From Pseudomonadota bacterium (GTDB lineage: Bacteria > Chloroflexota > Ktedonobacteria > Ktedonobacterales > JACDGC01): a stretch of 15,095 nt of DNA. Positions 7,031 to 14,284 of the stretch are shown one piece after another (the first letter of the stretch is position 1; the number at the start of each line of letters is the position of its first letter). The stretch spans positions 1-15,095 of the forward strand of contig JAJPKG010000429.1 in the NCBI GenBank assembly GCA_021323815.1, in the 5' to 3' direction. Made by a program: the position numbers and the translations under genes. Under the pieces are notes generated by a model. That model made no database searches and had not been told where the DNA came from. It saw only the letters and a list, made by a program, of their open reading frames with translations.

Positions 7031-8767
7031 ATGGTACCGAGCGCACAAATGCCGCGAAGGCTGTTCACCTTGCAACGGCGCGGGTTGATTTTTGTCATGT
7101 TTCTGGGGGCGGCGTTCATGCCCGCGCTGCTCAGCGTGACGACGGTTGCTTCTGCCGCCATTCAGCAACCGCTGCAAGAAGTGGCACCTCCCATCGTCAA
7201 GGGCATCTTCACTGTCATGCCGTTCCAGACAAATTCTGAGATTGCGCGTGAAAATCAGTTGCCCGGCACAACCGCCTGGGAACTGGATCGCGGCACCAAC
7301 ACCACCTTCATTCAAGGCTATGCCGGCATGGTATCGGCGGAACCCGGCCAGGATGTGCCACTGTACATCAGCTCGCTCGTTCCCTCCTTTTACGATCTGA
7401 ATGTCTATCGCATCGGCTGGTATGGCGGCAAAGGCGGGCGTCTGGTGTTCAGCGCGCAAGATCTCTTCAGCCGGGCACAGGGGGTCTGGCGTGGCAGAAT
7501 GCTGATCCACTGCTCTCGTTGCACCATCGATCCCCTGACGCACCTGGTCTCGGCGAACTGGCGGGAATCATTCCGGCTGCATATCGGCTCAGACTGGGAA
7601 AGCGGCGTCTATCTCATCAAGCTTTCCGTCGGCAAAATGGCCGAATCCTATATTCCCCTGGTCGTGCGCGATGACGATTCCCATGCCGCCGTGCTGGTTG
7701 ACATTCCGGTCAACACCTATCAGGCGTATAACCTGTGGGGCGGGTACAGCCTTTATCAGCACGCGCAGGCAACGTTGCACGATGAAGAGATATCAGCCGG
7801 TCGCGCCACCAAAGTCTCATTCGACCGCCCCTATGATCGCGCTGGCGGCGCTGCTGATTTCCTCTATTGGGACATCCACACTGTGCGCTGGCTGGAACGC
7901 AGCGAGATCGACGCGGTGTATACGACAGACGTGGATGTCGCCGCTGATCCCTCGCGCGTGCTGCAACATCAGGTCTATCTGGTCTCCGGTCACGATGAAT
8001 ATTGGACCAAGTCGATGCGCGACGGCGTCGAAGCGGCCCGCGACAAAGGCGTGAACCTGATGTTCCTGGGTGGCAACGATATCTATTGGCAGGCCCGCCT
8101 GGAACCGGATGCCGGCGGCGTCCCTAACCGCACGCTGGTCTGCTATAAGGTTGAGTCGAAAACTCACGATCCCAGCCAGTTCCTCTCCAACGATCCCATG
8201 TGGCCGAATCACCCGGACCTAGTGACGACGCGCTGGCGCGACTGGCCGGTCAACCGCCCGGAAAACAGCTTGCTGGGTCTGATGTATAACGGCTTTTTCA
8301 TCGGTGATGGACGTTACGTGCCGGATCTGGTCATCAAAGCGGGGCCGCTGGTGGATCAACTGGTGACGACCGCCGGGTTGAAAGGCGGCGAGCACATTCA
8401 CGCCGGTGTGCTGGGCTATGAATATGACACCATTTATCGCAATGGTGCCACCCCACCAAATCTGGTGGTGCTGGCGGCATCTCCGGTCTTCAACACCAAT
8501 CGCGTCCACGACACGGCCTATTCGGCTTATTACATTGCGCCATCTGGTGCAATGGTGTTCGACGCCGGCACCATCTGGTGGAGCAACGGACTGGATGATT
8601 TCTTGCCGCCTGGAGTAGCGGAAAACCACTTTTTCCACGACAGCCAGGCCATTGCCAACCTGACGGCGAATATCCTGCATATGATGCTCTATAAAACGCC
8701 GTACTTCATCACGCCGTCGCTGAACCCGCTGCCGCTTCCCCCGCCGGGACTGCTCACCAGTCCATAG
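7031..8767 (+). CDS. Secreted N,N-dimethylformamidase large-subunit-like protein
   Basis: A 578-residue protein. The signal peptide has basic RRLFTLQRR, a hydrophobic core and an ASA-A cleavage site after about residue 42. The mature part matches the pattern of the N,N-dimethylformamidase beta-subunit C-terminal family. It has a beta-sandwich with YRIGWYGGKGGR (126-137) and SGVYLIKL (191-198). Then comes VDIPVNTYQAYNLWGG (223-238), FDRPYDR (264-270), and LVSGHDEYW with FLGGNDIYW (317-353). In the known enzyme a mononuclear iron is held by two Tyr and one Glu. The conserved Tyr residues near 230-233 and Glu 323 are candidates, but I cannot align them here. Whether it hydrolyses amides is unproven. 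GAGGAG lies nine bases before the ATG at 7031; a GTG at 7001 is the less likely start. Confidence 0.8.
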   Translation: MVPSAQMPRRLFTLQRRGLIFVMFLGAAFMPALLSVTTVASAAIQQPLQEVAPPIVKGIFTVMPFQTNSEIARENQLPGTTAWELDRGTNTTFIQGYAGMVSAEPGQDVPLYISSLVPSFYDLNVYRIGWYGGKGGRLVFSAQDLFSRAQGVWRGRMLIHCSRCTIDPLTHLVSANWRESFRLHIGSDWESGVYLIKLSVGKMAESYIPLVVRDDDSHAAVLVDIPVNTYQAYNLWGGYSLYQHAQATLHDEEISAGRATKVSFDRPYDRAGGAADFLYWDIHTVRWLERSEIDAVYTTDVDVAADPSRVLQHQVYLVSGHDEYWTKSMRDGVEAARDKGVNLMFLGGNDIYWQARLEPDAGGVPNRTLVCYKVESKTHDPSQFLSNDPMWPNHPDLVTTRWRDWPVNRPENSLLGLMYNGFFIGDGRYVPDLVIKAGPLVDQLVTTAGLKGGEHIHAGVLGYEYDTIYRNGATPPNLVVLAASPVFNTNRVHDTAYSAYYIAPSGAMVFDAGTIWWSNGLDDFLPPGVAENHFFHDSQAIANLTANILHMMLYKTPYFITPSLNPLPLPPPGLLTSP

Positions 8768-8798
8768 CGTTGTGAATCGGCGGATGGTGGCCCTACCC

Positions 8799-8833
8799 CC
8801 TGCCCCGTCCCAGCAAAAACGGAGAGGGGCAGG
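8799..8833. repeat. Inverted-repeat hairpin between convergent genes (REP-like or terminator)
   Basis: CCTGCCCC (8799-8806) and GGGGCAGG (8826-8833) pair perfectly. Inside, TCC and GGA pair around a CAGCAAAAAC loop. It sits in the 139-base gap between convergent stops at 8767 and 8907, which fits a bidirectional terminator. There is no T-run on either side, so it is not a standard intrinsic one. The preceding CCCTACCCCCTGCCCC resembles the C-rich palindromes dispersed in many Chloroflexota genomes (recollection, not checked). Confidence 0.45.
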
Positions 8834-8906
8834 TCCCTGAACTATACTATCTGTGGCTTAGCCAACCGCGCCACCATGTCAGTACAGCGACAGCAGCCGA
8901 GTGGCA

Positions 8907-10244
8907 TTACGTCGGGCGATACGACACATATTCGACGATCATCTCCGGCGTGAGGGCGTTGGCGCGGGCAATGGCGGCGTAGAGTGTGGCGCTCTTGCGT
9001 GGGGCGCGTTCCTGGGTGATGGGATCCAGCGCGATGAGGCCGAAACGCAGGCCCCATCCCTCATTCCACTCGAAATTATCCACCAGCGTCCAGTGATAAT
9101 AGCCGCGCACATCCGCGCCACGTGCCAGCGCAGCATGCATGACGCGAACGGCCTCAACAATCAGCCAGGGACGCAGGCGGTCATCACGGTCCGCGATGCC
9201 GTTTTCGGTGACGTAGATGGGTTTGTCAAAGCCGCGCACGCGCTCGATGACGCGCCCGATCCCGGCGGGATATATCTCGCCATAGAGCCGGCCCACACCG
9301 CTGTCGCCCTGCGGCGCATGGGGGCGCGTGAAGCGCCGGCCAAAGAGTTCGGTGGGGATGCGCCGGTCGAATCTGACGAGATCGCGGGCATAACAGTTGA
9401 TGCCCAAGAAATCGCAGGTGCCGCGCACATCGCTCAGATCGCCCGCCAGCAGGTTCAGGGGGAACGCGGCATCGCCCAGCCGCACGGCACGCACGAAAAA
9501 TTCGTTGAAGCCGTCATCTTGCAGCCGCGCCACCAGTCGGTCCAGCGGGTTGCCGGGGCGAGCGGGATCAAAGATGTTGAAGTGGTGCGCCCAACCCACC
9601 CGCGCTGCCGGCTGCACGCGGTGGATGACGCGATACGCTGCGGCGTGGGCATGCGCCATGTTCGCTTGCGCCTGGACGGCAGCGCGTACGTCCCCCTTGC
9701 GGCCCGGCGGGAAATCACCAATCTGATAGCCAAAGGTCGCCACGACGTTCGGCTCGTTGATGGTGCACCAGAAATCACACAGGTCGCCGAGTTCCTGCAC
9801 CACGTGTTCGGCATAGCGCGCGAAACGCGGCACGGCATCCGGCGCGAGAAACGCCCCCCGTTCCTCGAACCAGATGGGATGCGTGAAATGATGTAACGTC
9901 ACCAGCGGTTCCATCCCCCGCTCGCGCAGGGCGCGCAGCATCTGGCGATAGCGCGCAATGGCGACGGGATCAAACTCGCCCATGCGCGGCTCGATGCGGC
10001 TCCATTCCAGCGACAGGCGCAACGCGTTCAGCCCCATCGCCTGGGCACGGTCAAAGTCCGCTTCGGCATTGCGCCACCAGTCGCACGCCAGCCCTGCGCG
10101 ATCCCCGCTCGTGATATGCCCCGCCTGCTCCCAGGCATGCCACTGATTATTGGTCGTTTCGCCCTCGCACTGGTGTGACGAGGTCGCCACGCCCCAGCGA
10201 AATCCCGCAGGAAAGACGAGCGGCTGGGTGAGAGGATCGTTCAT
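8907..10244 (-). CDS. Glycoside hydrolase family 1 beta-glycosidase
   Basis: A 445-residue cytoplasmic retaining beta-glycosidase, normal GH1 length, without a signal peptide. FPAGFRWGVATSSHQCEG at 11-28 is the N-terminal family signature. LHHFTHPIWF spans 118-127. The acid/base is E164 in TINEPN, and the nucleophile is E347 in YVTENG. The sugar-binding LVDNFEWNEGWGLRFGL lies near 387-403. All key residues are present, so it should release terminal beta-glucose, galactose or related sugars from oligosaccharides or glycosides. The exact specificity is not readable. AGGAG lies nine bases before the ATG. It starts 31 bases after the HNH gene on the same strand and might be partly co-transcribed, but its base composition matches the rest of the chromosome and not the HNH module. 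Confidence 0.95.
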   Translation of the reverse strand: MNDPLTQPLVFPAGFRWGVATSSHQCEGETTNNQWHAWEQAGHITSGDRAGLACDWWRNAEADFDRAQAMGLNALRLSLEWSRIEPRMGEFDPVAIARYRQMLRALRERGMEPLVTLHHFTHPIWFEERGAFLAPDAVPRFARYAEHVVQELGDLCDFWCTINEPNVVATFGYQIGDFPPGRKGDVRAAVQAQANMAHAHAAAYRVIHRVQPAARVGWAHHFNIFDPARPGNPLDRLVARLQDDGFNEFFVRAVRLGDAAFPLNLLAGDLSDVRGTCDFLGINCYARDLVRFDRRIPTELFGRRFTRPHAPQGDSGVGRLYGEIYPAGIGRVIERVRGFDKPIYVTENGIADRDDRLRPWLIVEAVRVMHAALARGADVRGYYHWTLVDNFEWNEGWGLRFGLIALDPITQERAPRKSATLYAAIARANALTPEMIVEYVSYRPT

Positions 10245-10275
10245 CGTCGGCTGCTCCTGGTTAAGATTCTTTGTA

Positions 10276-10710
10276 TTATCGCTCAGGATCTTGCGGCGGA
10301 TGCTTATGGATCATTTTCAGGACGCGCCGCATATTCACAACTCCGGGACGATTCAGGTGCAGTGCTGCGACGGTCGCTCTGCCAGTTGGAGTTATTCCTA
10401 AGATGATGGTATCGTCTTCGCTCCATGAAAAATGCTCGCTCCAGATATCCTGGCGCGGATGAAACAGCAGGACATTGATTCCCGTCATTGGATCTATAGC
10501 GGTCGTGTTATCATACTTGTGATTATTGCATCCTTGACAGGCTAAAGCCAGGTTTTCCGCAACAGTTTGACCACCATCTTGTCTTGGCTTGATATGTTCG
10601 ATAGAAAATGCTTCTGTTGCAAAATCTTCTTGACTGCGGCAATATTCGCAACATCTGTTAGCGCGATCCGCAACCAATTTTCTCAGCCGCTTGCTGATCC
10701 GCTCACTCAT
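10276..10710 (-). CDS. HNH endonuclease
   Basis: A 144-residue protein with a compact HNH (beta-beta-alpha metal) nuclease domain at about 15-66. CEYC (21-24) and CQGC (58-61) form a structural zinc site. IEHIKPRQDGG gives the catalytic His at 39, AENLALAC gives N53, and NNHK gives H64. About 80 more residues follow without a recognised domain. The start overlaps the stop of the upstream gene by eight bases, so the two are translationally coupled. The coding sequence is clearly AT-richer than the flanking genes: 51 of 120 bases are G/C in the stretch 10501-10620. This suggests recent transfer. It could be part of a defence, toxin-antitoxin-like or homing unit; none of these is demonstrated. 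Confidence 0.88.
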   Translation of the reverse strand: MSERISKRLRKLVADRANRCCEYCRSQEDFATEAFSIEHIKPRQDGGQTVAENLALACQGCNNHKYDNTTAIDPMTGINVLLFHPRQDIWSEHFSWSEDDTIILGITPTGRATVAALHLNRPGVVNMRRVLKMIHKHPPQDPER

Positions 10711-11077
10711 GAGACGGAGCCGGAATATTCAAGTCTTGCATAACCTGCTCAATCGTCTGATGACGTAGTTCCGCTAGAGCAACCAACAGTTCAGCTCGTT
10801 TGGCGTCATACATCTCCACCTGGTTGGTAAGTTGGAGCAATTCGGCATGCTCTTCAGCGGTAAGGGTATGCTGCCGGCGGCGTTCGATAAGGGCATGATA
10901 ACGCTGGCGGATAGCTGCCGAAAGCGGCTTCTTGATTTGCTGAATGAGTTCCTGCTGCTGGCGCTCATTCAGCCATGCAGCAGCTAAGTGCTCCGGCGTC
11001 ACGCCTTGCTGTGCCGCTAGAGCAGCAAGCGCCTGATATTGCATGTCAGGCAATGCGATAAACATTTGATGTGACAT
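10703..11077 (-). CDS. Small helical protein paired with the HNH nuclease, unknown function
   Basis: A 124-residue, mostly helical protein rich in Gln, Glu, Leu and Ala. The first 40 residues (FIALPDMQYQALAALAAQQG, then TPEHLAAAWL) resemble the short strand plus two helices of ribbon-helix-helix or antitoxin-like proteins. The middle (IQQIKKPLSAAIRQRYHALI onward) looks like a coiled coil. The end, LAELRHQTIEQVMQDLNI, is another helical pair. TAAGG lies eight bases before the ATG. It overlaps the nuclease gene by eight bases and is preceded by its own promoter lying under an inverted repeat. That arrangement is typical of autoregulated two-gene modules. I recall similar small-protein/HNH pairs in filamentous bacteria but cannot name a family. 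A DNA-binding or inhibitory partner role is inferred. Confidence 0.75.
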   Translation of the reverse strand: MSHQMFIALPDMQYQALAALAAQQGVTPEHLAAAWLNERQQQELIQQIKKPLSAAIRQRYHALIERRRQHTLTAEEHAELLQLTNQVEMYDAKRAELLVALAELRHQTIEQVMQDLNIPAPSHE

Positions 11078-11100
11078 GAAAATTACCTTATTCTTCTGCC

Positions 11101-11143
11101 GTTTGTTGCGCGATAAGCGCTTCTTCCTGATCTTTTAACAAAC
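11101..11143 (-). other. Nested inverted repeats in the leader of the HNH module
   Basis: GTTTGTT (11101-11107) and AACAAAC (11137-11143) are perfect complements. Directly inside the first arm, GCGC (11108-11111) and GCGC (11117-11120) form a small hairpin with loop GATAA. On the minus-strand transcript this would be a structured leader ending about 20 bases before the start codon. It could affect translation or stability. Confidence 0.35.
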
Positions 11144-11175
11144 CGTTATTGGCCCCTTTCAGGAAGGATCTTGTC

Positions 11176-11193
11176 TGCATTATAGCATATGCA
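11176..11193 (-). promoter_or_regulatory. Extended -10 promoter of the HNH module under an inverted repeat
   Basis: The minus strand reads TGCTATAAT: a perfect -10 box (11184-11179) with the TG extension one base upstream. No good -35 is needed or seen. TGCAT (11176-11180) and ATGCA (11189-11193) form an inverted repeat that brackets the box, a good place for a repressor. Transcription would start about 100 bases before the start codon at 11077. Confidence 0.55.
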
Positions 11194-11231
11194 GGGCATT
11201 TGGGGCTGGTGGGGGCGTGTGTTCCCTCGAA

Positions 11232-11258
11232 TGCAAAGTTCCTGCAAAGTGTGCACAC
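11232..11258. promoter_or_regulatory. Operator-like direct repeats and palindrome between divergent promoters
   Basis: TGCAAAGT occurs at 11232-11239 and again at 11243-11250, exactly 11 bases apart (one helical turn). The second copy runs into the perfect palindrome GTGTGCACAC at 11249-11258. The cluster ends eight bases before the -35 box of the plus-strand promoter at 11266. It lies about 45 bases upstream of the divergent HNH-module promoter, so one regulator could control both. Confidence 0.4.
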
Positions 11259-11265
11259 ATCATGC

Positions 11266-11294
11266 TTGACGAGGGCCGTCTCTGCCGTTAGAAT
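11266..11294 (+). promoter_or_regulatory. Sigma-70-type promoter for the FtsH-like operon
   Basis: TTGACG (11266-11271) is followed after 17 bases by TAGAAT (11289-11294), a 5/6 match in each box with ideal spacing. It is the best promoter in the window. Transcription would start near 11301, about 50 bases before the preferred ATG at 11353. Confidence 0.65.
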
Positions 11295-11352
11295 CTTGGT
11301 ATCTTGCGCGTAGTGTATCATAGACGAAATGTGGCAGAAGGGAATGGGTGAT

Positions 11353-12072
11353 ATGGGTCAGATTGCCCCGCCGGCGGACGCGGAGCCGGCAGTGATGATG
11401 GCTGAGGAAAGGCCGGCTGAGCGAGAGGCCGTCTCGGCGCGTTATGAGCCGGACGCGCCCCCGCGCTCGCCGCTGGTGCAGGCGCTTCGCTGGCCGCTGC
11501 ATCAGGCGCTGAAAGCGATCTTTTTGCTGGTGGCATGGCTGGCGCGCAGCCGGAAACGGGCGCTGCTCGCCGGCATGCTGGTGGCCGCGCTGGTCGGCGG
11601 CACCATCCTGCTAGCGCAGCGCAGCGCGGCGAGCCAGCCTCAAGCTGTTGGACCGGGGAGCATCTTTGCTGCGCCGGGCGCGTTTCAGGTGACGTATAAC
11701 ACGCAGGGGCTGGCACCGTTGCCCGCCACCGTCGAAGACATGCTGCGCGCCGTGCATGATTATGACGCGCACGCCTTCTGGCAGCAGCTTGATCCGCGAA
11801 CGCAGGCGGCGTTGCAGAAACAGGGCAAGAGCGAGCAAACCTACGCCGATGCCTTCGCTTCCGCCAAAAGCCAGGGGATTGTCTATTCCCAGTTCATTTA
11901 TACCGGCGGTTTCGTTTATAGCGACGGAGGGGGCAATTACATGGTGCTGGTGGCGGGAATGCAGGGCAACCAACCGCTCGCGCCGGAAACATGGTATTTC
12001 GAGGTTGTCCCAGGCGGCAAAATCATTCATTTTGCGAATGTTGATGCGCTCATCAAAGCGTTCCAGCAGTGA
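11353..12072 (+). CDS. Single-pass membrane protein encoded with the FtsH-like protease, unknown function
   Basis: A 239-residue protein. An acidic, Pro/Ala-rich cytoplasmic N-terminus of about 50 residues is followed by a hydrophobic amphipathic stretch (about 54-64). A basic patch (RSRKR) then precedes a membrane helix at about 70-89. The last 115 residues (from about 124) form a soluble domain: helix VEDMLRAVHDYDAHAFWQQL, then strands ending in TWYFEVVPGGKIIHFANV. This layout recalls NTF2-like or lumazine-binding-like folds, but I do not recognise the family. The ATG at 11353 is preferred because AAGGG lies ten bases upstream; ATGs at 11329 and 11344 lack well-placed sites. The protease gene starts 23 bases after its stop, or overlaps it by a GTG. 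A partner or adaptor role for the protease is inferred from this. Confidence 0.75.
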   Translation: MGQIAPPADAEPAVMMAEERPAEREAVSARYEPDAPPRSPLVQALRWPLHQALKAIFLLVAWLARSRKRALLAGMLVAALVGGTILLAQRSAASQPQAVGPGSIFAAPGAFQVTYNTQGLAPLPATVEDMLRAVHDYDAHAFWQQLDPRTQAALQKQGKSEQTYADAFASAKSQGIVYSQFIYTGGFVYSDGGGNYMVLVAGMQGNQPLAPETWYFEVVPGGKIIHFANVDALIKAFQQ

Positions 12073-12095
12073 GCAAGCAAGAAAGGCAAGTATCT

Positions 12096-13991
12096 ATGAG
12101 CGCACCTGCATCGAATAGAACAAACAGTCGCCGTCCGCGCCGTGACGACACACGCCCGGCGGGCACCCCACCCCCAGGCTCAGGCGCGGCAGCGATCAAT
12201 CACGCTGAGCTGGATCGTTCCATCGATCGCTCGCTGGATAATTTCGGGCGCTGGCTGCGGCGCTGGGGCTGGTTGATAGCACTGCTTCTCATCGCGGGAT
12301 GGCTGATCACCCATGTCTTCAGCTTCGATCAGCAGATGGCGGGCGTGGGAATTATCCTGCAACTGGGCGTCGCAGTGATGTTCGGCATCTTGCAGTTCGC
12401 GGCCATCTTCTGGTTCCTGGGCCGTCCGCGCCTTTATTGGGTGATGCCGGGCGAGACGGGTACGGGATTCGCCGATTACAAGGGCAATCCTGAAGTGCTG
12501 GAATCCGCCCGGCGCATTGTGACGCTGCTGCGCGGGGTGAAGCATTTCAAAGAGATGGGCGGCGAGATCAGCCGGGGCATCTTGCTGATCGGCCCGCCGG
12601 GCACGGGCAAAAGCTATCTGGCGCAGTGCATCAGCACCGAGGCCAACGTCCCCTTTGCCTATGCCAGCGCGGCCAGCTTCCGCGCCATGTTCATCGGCAT
12701 GGATGTGCTGATGTTCAAGAATCTTTATCGCAAGGCGCGGCGGCTGGCACGGGAATATGGCGGCTGCATCATCTTCATGGATGAATTCGACGCCATCGGC
12801 ATGTCGCGCAGCGGCATGCGCGGCAACCAGATAGGCATGGCAGGCGGGTTCGGCTTCATGGGCGGCACCGGCGGCTTAAATGAGTTGCTGATGCAAATGG
12901 ACCCGCCGCCGATGGATCATTCCTTCGCCAAGAAGCTGTGGCGCATGCTGGGCTTTCCGGTGGGGCGCAACCAGCGCGAGCCGGTGCTGACCATCGGCGC
13001 GACCAACGTGCCGGAACAACTGGACCCCGCCCTGCTGCGTCCGGGCCGCTTCGACCGCAAGATCATCGTGTCGCCGCCGAGTGATGCGAATCGCGGCGAG
13101 GTCATCGAATATTATCTGAACAAGGTAGCGCACGAAGACATCGCCATCAGCAAGCTCGTCTCGGACATGATGGGCTACACGCCAGTCGCCATCAAATATG
13201 TCATCAACGAGGCGGTGGTGCTGGCGCACTTCGACGGGCGTGACAAGATCACCTATCGCGACATCTGCGAGGCGCGCGAGACGCACGAGCACGGCCTGCG
13301 CTATCCCCGCGCGCTGTCGCCGCTGGAAAAGCGCCGCCTGGCCTATCACGAGGCGGGCCACGCCGTCGCCCAGGTGAAGCTGCTGCCGCGCTTCCGCGTC
13401 ACCCACGCCACCATCGCCAAACGGCTGGATTCCGGCGGTGAAGCGTTCGTGTCGTATAAACCCCGCGAGGAGATCGTGACGCAATCCGCCGACGAGATCT
13501 TCGCGGAGATCGAGACGCTGGTGGCCAGCCGCGCTTCGGAAGAACTGTTTTTGCAGACGCGGCTGAACGGCGTGGGCGGCGACCTGCACCGCGCGACGCA
13601 ACTGGCGCTGCATTATGTGGCGCACTGGGGCATGGGTGACGGCTTCTTTTCCGCCGCCGCCACGATGGCCCCCGAACGCCTTTACACCGATCCCACCCTG
13701 CGGCGCGAGGCCGAGGAGTTGCTGCGGCAAGCCTACACCGCCGTGCGCGCCCTGCTGGACGAGCATCGCGCGGCAGTCATCGCTGTCGCTGAAGCGTTGA
13801 TCGAGCGCGAAGACCTCAACCACGATGAGATCATCGATCTCATCGACCGCGCTGAGGGGGAAACGCTGGTGGCCTCTATCGCGGAATCCGCCCTGGCGAG
13901 TGTCACGACCAGCAACGGCCATGCCCCAGAGCGTGTGGTCGAGGGCCGCGTGGTGGAATCCCCGCCGGAGCAGATGAACGCGGGGGAGTGA
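12096..13991 (+). CDS. FtsH-like membrane-anchored AAA+ zinc metalloprotease
   Basis: A 631-residue ATP-dependent membrane protease of the FtsH type, which unfolds and degrades membrane and cytosolic proteins. Two membrane helices lie at about 58-75 and 81-109. They are joined by a few residues and lack the usual periplasmic domain of about 70 residues. The AAA+ module has Walker A GPPGTGKS at 166-173, the pore-loop-like FIG near 199, Walker B IIFMDEFDA at 225-233 and arginine fingers in RPGRFDRK at 315-322. The M41 peptidase site is HEAGH at 418-422, with D496 in GVGGDLHRAT as the likely third zinc ligand. Everything needed for activity is present. Met/Gly-rich and Pro-rich insertions lie between Walker B and sensor 1. 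The ATG at 12096 has AAGG nine bases upstream; a GTG at 12069 overlapping the upstream stop is possible. Confidence 0.92.
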   Translation: MSAPASNRTNSRRPRRDDTRPAGTPPPGSGAAAINHAELDRSIDRSLDNFGRWLRRWGWLIALLLIAGWLITHVFSFDQQMAGVGIILQLGVAVMFGILQFAAIFWFLGRPRLYWVMPGETGTGFADYKGNPEVLESARRIVTLLRGVKHFKEMGGEISRGILLIGPPGTGKSYLAQCISTEANVPFAYASAASFRAMFIGMDVLMFKNLYRKARRLAREYGGCIIFMDEFDAIGMSRSGMRGNQIGMAGGFGFMGGTGGLNELLMQMDPPPMDHSFAKKLWRMLGFPVGRNQREPVLTIGATNVPEQLDPALLRPGRFDRKIIVSPPSDANRGEVIEYYLNKVAHEDIAISKLVSDMMGYTPVAIKYVINEAVVLAHFDGRDKITYRDICEARETHEHGLRYPRALSPLEKRRLAYHEAGHAVAQVKLLPRFRVTHATIAKRLDSGGEAFVSYKPREEIVTQSADEIFAEIETLVASRASEELFLQTRLNGVGGDLHRATQLALHYVAHWGMGDGFFSAAATMAPERLYTDPTLRREAEELLRQAYTAVRALLDEHRAAVIAVAEALIEREDLNHDEIIDLIDRAEGETLVASIAESALASVTTSNGHAPERVVEGRVVESPPEQMNAGE

Positions 13992-14012
13992 GTGATCGCG
14001 CGTGGCGTGCCC

Positions 14013-14034
14013 GCCGGGAGCTAAACCTCCCGGC
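14013..14034. repeat. Perfect 8-bp hairpin downstream of the FtsH-like gene
   Basis: GCCGGGAG (14013-14020) and CTCCCGGC (14027-14034) pair perfectly around CTAAAC. No T-run follows and a real terminator comes 50 bases later. It may protect the 3' end of the mRNA, or be a REP/MITE-type palindrome. Confidence 0.5.
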
Positions 14035-14082
14035 TCGGAATTGCGAACCCCTCCGGGCTGTGATCCGGTATAAAAATGAGGT

Positions 14083-14137
14083 GGCGCGTGCCCGGCTACC
14101 CAGCGAAACCGCCTGTAGCCCGACGCGCGCCTTTTTT
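14083..14137 (+). terminator. Intrinsic terminator of the FtsH-like operon
   Basis: GGCGCG (14083-14088) and GGCTAC (14094-14099) pair with GTAGCC (14115-14120) and CGCGCC (14126-14131). This gives a long GC-rich stem with a bulge, followed at once by six T (14132-14137). It lies 92 bases after the stop at 13991. On the opposite strand it closes off the leftward DGR-like region. Confidence 0.85.
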
Positions 14138-14239
14138 CTATTTCGCTGGCCATATGTCTGTCATGAGCAAACATGCGGACCTCAGCGAGGACACAACCGC
14201 ACTGGTATATAAAAAATGGCCGCGCCGGTCATTGCCAAA

Positions 14240-14268
14240 GGCATGTGCTGGTTTGCTGGCCACATGCC
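14240..14268. repeat. 8-bp inverted repeat just downstream of the template-repeat-like segment
   Basis: GGCATGTG (14240-14247) and CACATGCC (14261-14268) pair perfectly around a 13-base loop. On the minus strand it lies about 20 bases after the end of the AAC-rich segment. Known DGR target sites carry a hairpin shortly after the variable repeat, but with a short loop, so relevance is uncertain. Confidence 0.45.
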
Positions 14269-14284
14269 ATATATCATCCCGCCT

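Noticed and set aside
8901..9896. 331-codon plus-strand open frame over the GH1 gene
   Set aside because: The opposite strand encodes a complete GH1 enzyme with both catalytic Glu residues.
11088..11321. 77-codon minus-strand frame upstream of the HNH partner, containing CTLC and a second Cys
   Set aside because: The strong extended -10 promoter lies inside it, it has no ribosome site, and it covers the divergent regulatory region. It is more likely non-coding.
12876..14174. 432-codon minus-strand open frame over the protease gene
   Set aside because: Shadow of the FtsH-like gene, a common effect in GC-rich DNA; no domain seen.
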